Assembly (NCBI RefSeq): GCF_002234675.1
Contig: NC_019875.2
Location: 29,323,818 to 29,387,817, forward strand
DNA from: Oryzias latipes
Taxonomy: Eukaryota; Chordata; Actinopteri; Beloniformes; Adrianichthyidae
Direction: 5' to 3'
Length of the DNA: 64,000 bases
The first letter of the stretch is position 1. Each line of letters begins with the position of its first letter. Shown piece after piece: positions 56,743 through 64,000 of this stretch. The notes beneath the pieces are model-generated. The model worked only from the letters and a program-made list of their open reading frames with translations. It made no database searches and was not told the DNA's origin. The position numbers and the translations under genes are program-made.

Positions 56743-59740
56743 CCCGTGTAGGCCTCTAACCCTGTGACATGATTGACAGGAATGTCACGGGAAATTTCCA
56801 ATTGAAAACAAAAGATGTCATATTTACAACAGACATGGTAAATCTAAATGTTGTAGTCATAAGTTTTACTTACAAAGTATTACTTCACACACAAAGTTGT
56901 GTGCGTTTCATGTCAACAGTTTTATGCACAGATACATGGCAGCAGCCGCACATTGGAATTCTGGCGCGTTGTAGAGTCGGGTTCTGCGGGCGCTGATGCT
57001 CACCGGCCTGCGCTGCCTCAGGTTGTAGCCTGACTCCACCCACTGGAGGCGAGCACTAGCTGGGTGGTTTCTGTCCTTCAGGATGCTTTTCGCCTTGCGT
57101 CTGCGGCGCTCGGCATACAGGGAGTCCGTGGTTGGAAGGCTGCATCCAGTGACCCCCCCCTCCGCAGCATTTAGGACTCGTTCAAGCAGTTTTCTCTCAC
57201 CCAAGGAGTCTTCTGTGGGCGTGGATGACGAGCGGCTGTCGTCCAGGATCGTCTTCCAAAGTCCTGGACCAGTTCTGTTGTGTTTTTGAGGTTGAGCACA
57301 AGATCATTACCCCAAATGGCAGCTTTGAGCCATAATTTAGACCCTTTTGGAACATTGAAAACAGCATTAAGAGATGAAAAGGGGATCCGTTTCTTGTTTT
57401 AGTGGTTTTATAACAAAATCACGAAGTATGATGCCTCTTTAGGACAGAAGTTTTTTTCATTTTCAGAGCCCTTGATACTTTAGCTCCCATGAAGCAGAGT
57501 CTCATCTCAAAATCGACGCTTTGACGATCGTGGCTGAGAAAAAGGGCGACCTTTCAAAAACACTGGCGTAGTGTCGGCGCTGACGACCGTCTGGGTCGGT
57601 GGGGGAGGACAGTGAAGTGTGGCGCTCCATTGAAACTTGTTCAGGGATAATGAGCGCTGTAATTCCAGAGCCCAGGCTGCCAGCGGATTCGCTGAGCTGC
57701 AGGTTTATTACACTCCTGTCTGCAGCCCGCAGCTCATTAATCACAGTTCAGTTTAACCTGCTCCTGAAAGGCAAATTATGGAGAACATGGCAGTTTTGAC
57801 AGGAGATCCGAATCCTTTTGGTGGGAAATAAACATCGGTGACGCAGATGGAAGATGACTCACTTAGTTTTTGTTTGTTTCTGATGTGTTTACAGCCTCAG
57901 AGGCAGCGGGAAACCAGTTTATCATTGCAGTTTCATTATTTCATTAAGAAAGAAATATTCTGGTCTTTTCCATCAAAAACGGAAAACTTAATGGATGAAG
58001 GGATTTTTAAAGTGTGGGGTGTTTTCTTTCTTTTGGTATATAAACGTGCTTTTCCAGGTTATTTTCAAGTGTTAAATTTGCAGATGCTTTTCTGAATGTC
58101 AGAGTTGATTGTAGCTCACATTTCTTCTGCTTGAACAATGGAGTTAATGAGCTCTAATGACTAAAAAGCAGTTATCTCAAGCAGCCATAAAACACATGAG
58201 ATTTACACTGAACTCTAACAAATCTGATCCTTTTCCACTTTTATCATTCCGTTGTTTCTTGTTTTCCTTTATTCCTTAGAAAGTTATGTGTCAAATTATA
58301 AATAAAAGCACATTTTTGTTTGTGTGAATATTAATAGAACCTGGAGTTCTCGAAGGTTTTTCCCTTACTGAGTTTGTTGACTTGTTGCAAATTAAACCAA
58401 AACATAATTAAAGAAAATATAACAGCTGCCCTGATTCCCAGTAAATGGACTTTTATTTTCTCATTTAAGTTTTATTTTAAAGAACTACAAATGTCAGCAA
58501 ATCTCAGACTCTGACTGGTGACCTGTTACTTTAGGCTAGGCTTGATTTGGGCTGTTTTCAGTCTGAAAATGCTTCTAACAGGCTTTTCTGTGTCTGTGAC
58601 GTCACTCTGAAAGCTACATTGTAGTTCCTCTGCAGAATTCTCTTAAAATAACGCCACAACAATGAGACACGGCAACTCATTGAAATGGGATTGGAAAAGC
58701 CAGTAGAAGGCCTGACGTGGATACAGACGCGTGAAATATGACGTTTGAATGGTATTCCATGATTTCTGCCTCTAGTTGCTTTGCCCCGCCCTCGTAATTC
58801 CTGGCCAGTGAGTGAAGAGATCTCTAGTCACATGGTTTTGTCTACTAGCTTTAGTCTGGAACAGGAAAGTCCTCCTGAACAGGTTCAGGACTCGGTCCGG
58901 ACCAAACGGGTTTCCCCGTCTGAACGCACCCTGAAACTGCCAACAGACCAATCACAGACCAGAACAGATCGGGAATGCGGCGCCGGTCAGATCCAAACTC
59001 ATGGAGGATTCATCTGTAATTCCTGAATGTTAACCTCCAGGAGTTTCAACTTTATTTATTGAGCCCTTCTATATAAAAAAAAGAATGCGTCATATAAATA
59101 ATAGTCATAATAATCATCAAAATAAAAGCCCTCCAACACACGCGCTGAAAGAAACGGTCTATAAAACAATTCAAACATGTTTAAAGCCTCCTCAAAAGCT
59201 AAAAACAGCAGTTTTTCTTCAAAACCTCCACAGTAGATGAAGTTCCCACATCCTCTGGTTGGCTGCTCGCCGTGGATTTTGGTTTCGCCACTTGAGGACC
59301 AGAGGGATCACAAACTGATCAAAAGACCTTCAGCCGAGTTTTGAAAACACTGCAGCCGATCATTTAGTCTTTTTCTTAGCCCCAGAGACGCTGAACCTGA
59401 TGAGTAACGCCGACTCTCTTTGGCAGGGAGTACCTGGGCAGACAGCTGCAGTCCGGCGACCAGCAGCAGGCTCCAGCCGTGGCGGCTCGAAGCTGAGCTG
59501 CTCCGTGTTCCGGCGTTACCCAGCGGATGAGTGAGGGTCCGCCCCGCCACCGCCTCCACGTCCGCTCCAACGACTGAACCAAACATGCTTTGCCCGTCCA
59601 GCTGCAGCCCAGATGATCCTCAGTGTTTCCCCGTGAAGCTGTTCGTGTCGTGATTTGTGGTGATTTCATGTGTAAAACTGCGAGTTATTTATGTTGTGAA
59701 ACAGATCAATTCCAATAAAGATGTTTAATTGTGCAGCTGC
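28870..59740 (+). CDS. atp6v1h: V-type proton ATPase subunit H, complete gene
   Basis: Subunit H sits at the V1-V0 interface of the vacuolar H+-ATPase. It is needed for ATP-driven proton pumping and restrains ATP hydrolysis by detached V1. Coding exons: 29592-29695, 31718-31817, 32150-32239, 33317-33430, 34872-34976, 37055-37152, 38421-38613, 45540-45718, 46713-46838, 48961-49062, 50626-50739 and 59427-59496. They total 1395 bases (464 residues plus stop), close to the usual 465 for the short isoform. All phases match. The protein starts [19 protein letters not shown] and ends APAVAARS. Its HEAT/armadillo helices include [19 protein letters not shown] and [19 protein letters not shown]. The 54-base exon at 36140 gives a 482-residue isoform. 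Introns of 6.9 and 8.7 kb are loaded with transposons. AATAAA is at 59714. Confidence 0.98.
28905..28955 (+). other. atp6v1h: atp6v1h non-coding exon 1 (3' boundary)
   Basis: Only the donor side can be supported: GCTCG followed by gtaagtgc. The start of the exon is approximate. Intron 1 would run to an acceptor at 29520 (gggatcacag) or about 29569 (cttgtttag). Confidence 0.45.
29592..29695 (+). CDS. atp6v1h: atp6v1h start exon
   Basis: ATG at 29592 has G at -3 and G at +4 and is followed by [17 protein letters not shown] and NWQSYL; it is the first ATG in this frame. Donor CTGCA then gtaagt leaves two bases of a Gln codon. The exon's 5' non-coding part begins at 29521 or about 29570. Confidence 0.95.
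29866..30092. mobile_element. Short MITE-like element in atp6v1h intron 2
   Basis: The segment is bounded by GGGATGGGTGTCG and CGGTACCCATCCCTA, which share a GGGATGGGT inverted end. It contains paired GGTAC/GTACC motifs. The target duplication is unclear. Confidence 0.45.
30290..30640 (+). mobile_element. SINE/LINE-type tail with (GAATT)n end
   Basis: It begins near GTGCCGGTCCCAAGCCCGG, GAGGGTTGCGTCAGGAAG, and after a break continues GGAGTTTTTCCTTACCG, GGTCTAAGGGCAGGGATGCC and AAGCCCATCGAGACGACTG, ending GGAATTGAATTGAATTG. An inverse copy of the 3' part is inserted at 42031-42215. It may combine two adjacent fragments. Confidence 0.6.
30645..31243 (+). mobile_element. M1-family MITE
   Basis: M1 marks in order: CTTCTCAGTGGTC, TTTTTTAGCC, CAGGAGTTCATCAG, GATCCAGATTCCAGCTC, GACGAGGAAAACAAAGACG, CATCATGAGAAAAATG and TTGAGTGGGTCTTT. 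The left terminus is replaced by the SINE-like tail immediately before it. Confidence 0.7.
31718..31817 (+). CDS. atp6v1h: atp6v1h coding exon 2
   Basis: It encodes [17 protein letters not shown] and [16 protein letters not shown]. Acceptor tgttttgtag, donor gtgagc. Confidence 0.96.
32150..32239 (+). CDS. atp6v1h: atp6v1h coding exon 3
   Basis: Thirty codons, [19 protein letters not shown] through LIDDTLQ, in phase 0. Acceptor actgagcag, donor gtacca. Confidence 0.97.
32430..32700. mobile_element. M2-family MITE fragment
   Basis: GACTCTTCCTGGAAGGGGCG, GTTCCTCACTTTGTGGCGTC, GGTGCTCAGAGAGCAG and CACTTTGGGGTTGTTTATAG match 40440-40620 closely. The short ORF across it is not coding. Confidence 0.6.
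32855..33110 (+). mobile_element. M1-family MITE, deleted copy
   Basis: GACAGACTCCCATCGTC, CGCAGTGGTCTTTTAA, GGACATAGTTTCTGCAGAG and CTCATGTCCTCCATCGTC mark an M1 copy lacking its central part. Confidence 0.6.
33317..33430 (+). CDS. atp6v1h: atp6v1h coding exon 4
   Basis: [18 protein letters not shown] then [20 protein letters not shown], 38 codons in phase 0. Acceptor tccttcag, donor gtgagt. Confidence 0.97.
34872..34976 (+). CDS. atp6v1h: atp6v1h coding exon 5
   Basis: [18 protein letters not shown] then [17 protein letters not shown], 35 codons. It ends in phase 0 directly before the optional 54-base exon. Donor gtacat. Confidence 0.97.
34977..36139 (+). other. atp6v1h intron, nothing recognised
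   Basis: AT-rich intron sequence between coding exon 5 and the optional exon. No repeat family, ORF with homology or RNA was recognised. Confidence 0.6.
36140..36193 (+). CDS. atp6v1h: atp6v1h optional 54-base exon (long-isoform insert)
   Basis: Between acceptor tctcttgttag and donor gtgagt lie exactly 18 codons in phase 0, reading [18 protein letters not shown]. Mammalian subunit H has an alternative 18-residue insert at this position with the same pattern (GSG...ETGT-S-SD). Inclusion keeps the frame and gives 482 residues. It lies in a flexible loop between helical repeats. Confidence 0.85.
37055..37152 (+). CDS. atp6v1h: atp6v1h coding exon 6
   Basis: [18 protein letters not shown] then [14 protein letters not shown] plus two bases of Cys. 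Acceptor gtcttttgcag, donor gtaagg. Confidence 0.97.
37271..37440 (-). mobile_element. M1-family MITE right end, inverted
   Basis: AAAGACCCACTCCGATGA, CTAATGATGGAGGACATATAT and GAGAATCGGGAGCAAATG are the complement of the M1 right end. Confidence 0.7.
37600..37951 (+). mobile_element. M1-family MITE, right half
   Basis: GTTTTCTAGGACATAGTTTC, GTTGTGGGCGGGGCC, GTGGCCCCGCCCAGTG, CTGATTCACAAAGATTTG, CATGTCCTCCATCATCAG and CAGTGGGTCTTT. Its right end is in inverse orientation to the one at 37271, so the locus has two right ends. Confidence 0.7.
38421..38613 (+). CDS. atp6v1h: atp6v1h coding exon 7
   Basis: [36 protein letters not shown] and [18 protein letters not shown]. Acceptor cctcctgaag, donor gtcagt. 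The antisense 144-codon ORF over it is a shadow. Confidence 0.97.
39992..40150 (+). mobile_element. M3-family MITE fragment
   Basis: It starts AACCCTTGTGCTATCCTA and continues GTTGGGAGTTGGGTCATC, TAGACCCACTAGACAGTG, TTTTTTCTTCAATGATTTG and CACCTTTGTCATGGTAGG. The same blocks in the same order are at 60358-60683. Confidence 0.7.
40150..40690. mobile_element. M2-family MITE
   Basis: ATTGGCACACTAAACAAT, CTGAGGCTCCGCCTTCC, GACTCTTCCTGGAAGGGGCG and CACTTTGGGGTTGTTTATAG are shared with the copies at 7162 and 32430. It abuts the M3 copy. Confidence 0.6.
42031..42215 (-). mobile_element. SINE-like tail inserted in foldback arm
   Basis: (TTCAA)n, then TTTTATTTGTATAGCCCAAA, CAGTCGTCTCGATGGGC and GGCATCCCTGCCCTTAGACC: the inverse of the 30375-30640 sequence. 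It interrupts the left arm only. Confidence 0.75.
43441..43478. repeat. Polypyrimidine/polypurine hairpin
   Basis: CCCTCCCCCTCCCCT and AGGGGAGGGGGAGGG form a perfect 15-bp stem around an 8-base loop. It lies two bases from the neighbouring LTR-like insertion. It is G-quadruplex and triplex capable. Confidence 0.8.
43481..43852 (-). mobile_element. Solo-LTR-like insertion inside the hAT
   Basis: Termini are TGTTACGG and CCGTAACA (TG...CA with an 8-bp inverted end), 372 bases. The minus strand has a TATTTAAG TATA-like box and the plus strand an AATAAA-like motif. Flanks GGGAT and GGGGT match at 4 of 5 bases, a possible eroded target duplication. Confidence 0.5.
45540..45718 (+). CDS. atp6v1h: atp6v1h coding exon 8
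   Basis: [37 protein letters not shown] and [17 protein letters not shown]. Acceptor gtttccag, donor gtactg. It follows the 6.9-kb transposon-filled intron. Confidence 0.97.
46482..46613. mobile_element. M3-family hairpin MITE
   Basis: Left arm CCCTTGTGCGATCTTGTGG...AATGTTAACGTGCC and right arm GGCACGTAAACATT...CACAAGATGGCACAAGGG are complementary over about 54 bp, with a 13-base extra piece in the left arm and a 5-base loop. Nearly the whole element is one stem. Confidence 0.8.
46713..46838 (+). CDS. atp6v1h: atp6v1h coding exon 9
   Basis: [18 protein letters not shown] then [18 protein letters not shown]. Start of the C-terminal domain of subunit H. Acceptor tccctcacag, donor gtaaga. Confidence 0.97.
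46839..48960 (+). other. atp6v1h intron, nothing recognised
   Basis: AT-rich intron of about 2.1 kb. A 103-codon plus ORF (47240-47551) is Lys/Arg-rich low-complexity and shows no domain. No known repeat family was recognised. Confidence 0.55.
48961..49062 (+). CDS. atp6v1h: atp6v1h coding exon 10
   Basis: [19 protein letters not shown] then [14 protein letters not shown]. Acceptor tctctgacag, donor gtaagc. Confidence 0.97.
49550..49740 (+). mobile_element. M1-family MITE, left part
   Basis: AAGTTCCACTCCCACCATC, GTGTTCCCAGCGCTC, TTTTTTTAGCC, GACATAGTCTCTGCAG and GTTGTGGGCGTGAC. The right part is missing. Confidence 0.6.
50626..50739 (+). CDS. atp6v1h: atp6v1h coding exon 11
   Basis: [19 protein letters not shown] then [15 protein letters not shown] plus TG of Trp. 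Donor gtacga opens the 8.7-kb last intron. Confidence 0.97.
50740..52015 (+). other. atp6v1h last intron, left part
   Basis: The sequence is gene-free. A G/C-rich stretch with GTCCGAGTGCCTGTCCGGGG-type units at about 51650-51800 stands out as probably repeat-derived; nothing else was recognised. Confidence 0.5.
52024..53318 (+). mobile_element. hAT-like element, both ends present
   Basis: Ends CAGGGGTCTCAAACTC and GAGTTTGAGACCCCTG bound 1295 bases. The flanks TCCTAAAG and TCCTAAAA (52016 and 53319) are an 8-bp duplication with one mismatch. Inside are a G22 run (52505-52526) and (GT)n (53227-53246). No transposase is left. A truncated relative is at 825-1090. Confidence 0.85.
54600..54780 (+). 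mobile_element. LINE/SINE 3'-tail fragment
   Basis: CCCTTTCGGGGTCACGGGG, CTGCTGGAGCCTATCCCG, GATCGCCGGTCTGTCACAGG and GGAGTGACCAATTAAC: a common fish non-LTR tail, related to 12620-12697. Confidence 0.7.
54835..55320. repeat. Dispersed repeat R1, copy 2, and C run
   Basis: GTTGACCTCAGGAAAAGG, GCGAGCTCACAAAAGTGG, AGCTGAATGAAACGATA and GAGGTTGCTATGGTGAT match copy 1 at 22545 in order. A C17 run at about 55247-55263 lies within it. Confidence 0.65.
55360..55430. repeat. Two long G runs
   Basis: Runs of about 17 and 18 G lie near 55362-55378 and 55408-55425. The proline-rich minus ORFs across them are artefacts of the runs. Confidence 0.85.
55431..59426 (+). other. atp6v1h last intron, right part
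   Basis: About 4 kb of intron. It contains (TA)n at 56710-56737 and a weak LINE-like tail at 56908-57204. Several ORFs of 60-98 codons have no conserved motif or paired splice sites. No host exon was recognised. Confidence 0.5.
56908..57204 (-). mobile_element. Possible LINE C-terminal remnant
   Basis: The minus frame contains [19 protein letters not shown] and [15 protein letters not shown], resembling the AxxILKDxxHP...SGRRxRSxxARTxRL ending of fish non-LTR reverse transcriptases. The expected aromatic-rich core (LFTLLPSG) is absent, so it is degenerate or a false match. Confidence 0.3.
59427..59496 (+). CDS. atp6v1h: atp6v1h last coding exon
   Basis: Acceptor ctttggcag, then GGAGTACCTGGGC: it completes Trp and gives [22 protein letters not shown] with TGA at 59494-59496. 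The tail is the variable Gln/Ala-rich end of subunit H. Confidence 0.95.
59714..59719 (+). terminator. atp6v1h: atp6v1h polyadenylation signal AATAAA
   Basis: AATAAA lies about 220 bases after the stop, in CCAATAAAGATG, followed by T-rich sequence. Confidence 0.75.
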
Positions 59741-60357
59741 TCTTTGGGAATGCTTGAATGTTAAAAATCCTATTTGTTTACTGTCTAACTGGAGGAAATG
59801 TTCATGTTTATCAAACCATATTTACACACTGGGTTTGTCCTTCACAGGACGAACTTTCTCATGATTTTATTTTAAAGTTTAAGATTTAGATGTGAAAGAA
59901 AATAAGTGCAGGAAATTGTGTTTATGGCACTTTTTTTGTTTACTCCAAAAGAATTAAACAAAACAAAAAATGCTTTTTCTGTGTGACTGACTTTAATCTG
60001 ATGTTAGGTCACCATTTCAGACGACGAACGCCATCTCTCAGCTCAGGGACACTCGGCGCTCTGGGGTTTTAAAGTCGTCTGTTTCCAAACGGAGCAGGTC
60101 ACCTTAGTGCCGGACGGCTAAAATAAGAAAAGGGTCACGTCTCTCTGGGAGTTGTGGCGTCTCGTCGCTGCCATTTTTCTCTGAAAACTTGACTTTCAAC
60201 AGTAACTTTTAATTCCCATCAGCAGGTCTGAGCTTCAGCAGACGACTCCGCCAACCTGAAGTTGATGCGCTTCCAAACACAGAACACGACTCGTCTCTTC
60301 CTTCCAACCTTTAATCTGCTTCTCATCTGACTACACTTCCACCGTGGAAGCGGTCAT

Positions 60358-60683
60358 TAGCCCTTGTGCCTTCTCGTGGGGTCATCACGAAGCGAGAAAA
60401 AAAAGATTTGAAAAACAAATCCGGGCTCCAATGTTTTGAATAATGCTGTTCAAGATGACCCCACTCCCAGTGTTTAGTGCCTTGGAAGCACGTTAACATT
60501 GGGAGTTGGGTCATCTAGACCCACTAGACAGTCCTCTGAACCTTTTTTCTTCAATGATTTGTGATCTTCACTGGTGTCCATGGATTACATGAAATCTTTC
60601 CACCTTTATCCACCTTTGTCATGGTAGGGAGAACACGTCAATGGAATGGGGGGGGTCATAGGATAGCATATGGGTTAGTCATT
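60358..60683. mobile_element. M3-family MITE, longest copy
   Basis: It runs from AGCCCTTGTGCCTTCTCG through GACCCCACTCCCAGTG, GGAAGCACGTTAACATTGGG, TAGACCCACTAGACAGTC and CACTGGTGTCCATGGATTAC to GGATAGCATATGGGTTAG, the inverse of the start. It shares blocks with 39992-40150 and 46482-46613. Confidence 0.7.
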
Positions 60684-61116
60684 ACCGTGCTTTTGATGTT
60701 CTCCACCAACGTTCACCATCTCTTCCCTGGAGAACCGTGGCACCGCGCTCGGATTTGATGACGACTGTGTTCATTCGCTCTGGAGTTGGGATGTAAAGGT
60801 CGCGGTGGGACCATCGATCACTCGTCCTCCTGCGCCATTATCGGGGTTTTACAGCGGCGCGTGAACCAGCAACCTCTGCAGCTATCAGCATAGAAAAGCT
60901 TCGGCAACAGATGAAAATGTTTTCATAACAAAAGTTCATGTCATTCAGAAACATGCGAAGTCCTAGCCAGTGTTCAAAAACTGTTTATTACCTCAACAGG
61001 AGGGGGGGTAGGGGGCAGATTCTGGGAAAAATCACGATATTTGATTAAATGGCAATGATATATATTAAGGTTCCTTAACAATCCAGTTATTAGACATTAA
61101 TAAGCTTATGGGTCTT

Positions 61117-61260
61117 TAAAACATGGTTTGAGTGAACACTTGATTCTGATTGGCTGCTGGATGCAGATTAAAATGTGTGCGCAGGACGGTTGCTTCCACA
61201 GCGTGCGTTAAAATGTGATAATGCAGACTTCGTCGGCCATTAACCCTCACATAATGGACG
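61117..61260. repeat. Repeat R2, copy 1
   Basis: CTGATTGGCTGCTGG then GCATTAAAA, GATAATGCAGAC and GGCCATTAACCCTCACA recur at 63020-63075 and 63480-63522, where they sit at opposite ends of about 0.5 kb. Confidence 0.5.
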
Positions 61261-61309
61261 GCGATGATGATCACCTTTCGGCACAGCGAATCAGCTTTCA
61301 GTGATGCAC

Positions 61310-61500
61310 ACAGGTGGTTTGGGCACAGATGATACAGCGCTGTTTTTGATCCGGGCTGGGGACCGGCACAGGGAGACCCAGACGAGACCCGTGAAGGGTC
61401 TTGCCCAAGGTCTCTCATTGGGAATCGAACCCTGGTTTTTTTGTGTGCCAGTCCTGCACTTAACCAACCGCTAGTAGACGGTGGCACATCCCAATTGGTG
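61310..61500 (-). mobile_element. tRNA-derived SINE-like element
   Basis: On the minus strand TAGCGGTTGGTTAAGTGC then GGGTTCGATTCCC resemble A and B boxes of an RNA polymerase III promoter, spaced like a tRNA head. GGCAAGACCCTTCACGGG follows as the body. A tRNA cloverleaf is not maintained, so it is not called a tRNA gene. Confidence 0.55.
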
Positions 61501-61539
61501 CTCATCCATCAGTCGCACTTTTTTTTTTTTACCAGAATA

Positions 61540-61870
61540 TTGTGAAAATTGAATAAATTTATTACAGGAATCTTTGGCTCAAGCTGATCAAAAGTATGTG
61601 ACCAACGATATGAACATATTAGGAATGTGAGCACAGTTAACACAAAACCTCTGGTCTTCTAAAGGTTGTACAGACCTGTTAGCCCCCCCCCCCATGTGAC
61701 CAAAACATATGACGGTTGCTATGGAGATAAAACCATCAGAGAAGCAGCCATTTAGAGAAAAAGTGTTGTTTTTTTAATGAATTTGTCATGTGCATCTCTG
61801 ACCAGGGCGGCAGGGGCAGAGGGGAAGACTGAGGGGTGTGTAGCAGGGGCTCAGCCACTGAGGGCGGGGC
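61540..61870. repeat. Dispersed repeat R1, copy 3
   Basis: CTCAAGCTGATCAAAAG, CATATTAGGAATGTGAGCAC, a C11 run and GGTTGCTATGGAGATAAAACC correspond to the right half of copies 1 and 2. Confidence 0.6.
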
Positions 61871-62999
61871 AAAAGCTGGCTACGAGGGTGGGGACGGGTA
61901 GACCCTGCGGGCACACATACAACGCAGCTCATGACTTTCATTTTTAATTAAAATGAGTGGAAGGCTTGATTGGAAAATGTGTTTATAACAGCTTGTTTGC
62001 TCCCCAAACGCTGAAACACCAACATCCAAGCTGCTGCTGCAACACACCGCTACACTTCCAGGTAGTCCTGGAGGATACTGGGGCCTGTTTACCAGCTCCG
62101 ACCCCCCCGGAGAGATCAGAAGACACCAATTCAGCCAGGAATTGCAAAGGAGGAGACAGCTTCCACCTGCAAATGACCAGGCTCTTTGAGGGTTTCTGCA
62201 GTCTCCTTGCGCTTCTCCTGTCAGATTTCAGCCTTGGTGGAATAACAGCAGCCATTCAGCATTGCACGCCTACAGTCTCTTCAGCCTGTCCTTCGTTTTT
62301 GTTTGCGGGCATTCAAAACAAGTTTCGAGCAGCTGTCCCTCCCGCCTCGGTGTGTTCGGGCGGTGCGGAGCAGAGATGCAGGTAAAGTAAATATTGATGC
62401 AGGGGCCGCATGGCTGCCGCACACCGCCTGAACCCTGACCCCGGGGCAAACGCTTTCCTCTGCTCCCCACTGCTTTGTGTTCGGCTTTTATCATGCTGCC
62501 CACATGTGTTGTTCAGAGGAAAAAGGTGAGCCGGTTCATTTGCGTGCACAGGAAGCCTGGTAGACGAGGCTGCCCTGAGGCAACCGTCTTTCTGGAGAGT
62601 AGATGTTTTCTGAATATTAATGCTCTGCAGGTTTTTCACTTTTTAGTTTTTTCCATGCCCCCCCCCCCCTCCCCTTCTTTAGGAGGATTTCATCTGACCG
62701 GTCCTGCAGTGAAGAGGCTTGTTCCTCTTCTTCATCGATCAAGTCTCTTTGCTCTTGAAACTGTGGGTCAGAGATTGTCCGTTCCCATAGTGACCACAAA
62801 AAAAAGCTGGATTTTGGGCTGCTGTCTGAGGAGGAGAATGACAAACGCGAGCGTGTTCTCCGTGCCTCTCCTTTAAGTCTGACAATAACGCAGGAGCCGT
62901 GGAGGCCTGCTGGCAAATCAGCCGTGTTGTGTGGACACTGGAATTACCCTGTTTGAGTGTTTCACTTCATAAGGATTCAAAGGGGTTTACTCTCAGTTA

Positions 63000-63525
63000 T
63001 ACCACGGTCCGGGTGAATACTCCATTCTGATTGGCTGCTGGGTGTGCATTAAAAAGTGATGATGCACAGAGATAACCGCACGTATGGCTTAAATGTTCTG
63101 TATCATTGCGCTGGCTTCTTTAAAACAAGGAGGAGAACTTTCCCTCTGAACTGATCATTTAATCAACCCATCTTGACCATCAGCATAGATACGCCGCTTT
63201 CCTTTGCCGCTGCACTCGAGATCGGTGCCGGCTAAGCAGCGCGTTGTCATGGTAACATGACAAATAGTCCACTTTTTTTTGGAAAAAGCGATCCAAACCG
63301 GGGGAAAAACGAGAGTAAAGCACTAAGAACTGGCTAAACATTTATTTCTTTTGTAAGTGATCATGGTATAAGCGGGTTAATGGCCTTGGAAGTGTGTATT
63401 GTCAGAAATTAACGCACTTTGTGGCAGCAAACATCCTCCGTTTGGCGTCGGATGGTTCAGGGTTCCCCTGCTTGCGTTAATTTCCGATGATGCACACTTT
63501 GCCGGCCATTAACCCTTACATGTAC
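63000..63525. repeat. Repeat R2, copy 2 (MITE-like)
   Basis: The start ACCACGGTCCGGGTGAATAC, TTCTGATTGGCTGCTGG and the right part GATGATGCACACTTTGCCGG, CCATTAACCCTTACA resemble the compact copy at 61117. GGGTTAATGGCC near 63375 is an inverse of the end, suggesting inverted subterminal repeats. Confidence 0.5.
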
Positions 63526-64000
63526 AGTAAGGAAATGGGTTTCTCTGTAGAATGAGATGTTTACTCTGCTGTCTGCTCTGAGGGCCAAAAGGGCAAAGAT
63601 TAAATAAAATAAAGACTGGATAAAATATAGACAGGATATCTAAAAACATTCACACATAACAGAAGATATGACTACGCATCAGTAAATGACTAAACCTATA
63701 TACAAATCAGCTGTTGTGCAAATTCATCTGAGAGTAGCTGTGCAAAAGAGACTTCCATCTTAAAATCATGAAAGCCACGACCCGGTGAAGGTCCACAGCA
63801 GTCTGTGTTCCCGCCTCTGAGTTTGTGTTCCTCCACTGGACACACCCCTGACCCGGAGCCGGTTCTGGGGACCAGATGAAGAATAATGGGACCAGCAGAA
63901 CAGCCTGCGTCTGGTGTCAGTGGTTCCACCTGGCTGGGCTGGTGGGCTCATGGCGTTGAAGGTGACTTTTCTGGAGCTTTTAGGGGAGAGCTGCCATTTC

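Larger units (their letters stand above)
59745..64000. other. Region downstream of atp6v1h, no gene recognised
   Basis: In other vertebrates an opioid receptor gene lies on this side of ATP6V1H, but no seven-helix coding exon was recognised here. The ORFs of 90-142 codons at 61957-62385 and 62313-62916 lack domains. The repeats seen are listed separately. Confidence 0.5.

Noticed and set aside
61310..61500. tRNA gene
   Set aside because: A- and B-box-like motifs are present, but the intervening sequence does not form a cloverleaf, and the following body is SINE-like.
61957..62916. Overlapping ORFs of 90-142 codons on both strands as a gene after atp6v1h
   Set aside because: No domain, no start context, no matching splice sites, and both strands are equally open.
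1..64000. CRISPR arrays, operons, bacterial promoters or prophage
   Set aside because: Split genes with spliceosomal introns and vertebrate transposons show a vertebrate nuclear genome. The only regular repeats are microsatellites and transposon ends.

Overview
The window is vertebrate nuclear DNA, most likely from a teleost fish. The exons are short and GC-richer than their surroundings. The AT-rich introns and spacers are full of fish-type LINE tails, hAT elements and MITEs. The species cannot be fixed from the sequence; a medaka-like fish is only a guess.

Three conserved protein-coding genes make up a known vertebrate synteny block (TCEA1 - RGS20 - ATP6V1H, as on human 8q11). (1) tcea1, + strand, 4557-9430: the TFIIS linker, central domain and zinc ribbon, followed by a tiny last exon that carries only Phe-Cys-stop. 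The N-terminal LW-domain exons lie before the window. One intron reads as a U12-type AT-AC intron. (2) rgs20, - strand, 14528-18642, with a possible extra first exon at 25872-26060: cysteine string plus RGS box. It is convergent with tcea1. (3) atp6v1h, + strand, 28870-59740: the complete V-ATPase subunit H. It has 12 constitutive coding exons (464 codons plus stop), an in-frame 54-base optional exon, and a promoter with an E-box close to the CLEAR consensus. It is divergent from rgs20.

The three products do not form one pathway. TFIIS rescues backtracked RNA polymerase II, RGS20 is a GTPase-activating protein for Gi/Gz alpha subunits, and subunit H couples and regulates the vacuolar proton pump. 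Their adjacency is inherited synteny.

The rest is repeats, several of them nested. A 3.1-kb long-inverted-repeat (foldback) element at 41978-45107 carries a SINE-like insertion in one arm and a hAT element (8-bp target duplication) in its centre; that hAT itself contains a solo-LTR-like insertion. A second complete hAT lies at 52024-53318. A MITE with an 8-bp duplication (8264-8667) sits inside one copy of a duplicated repeat. One MITE family, with AAAGACCCACTCC-type ends, occurs about ten times. No CRISPR array, operon, tRNA gene or rRNA gene was seen. From 59.75 kb to the end no gene was recognised.
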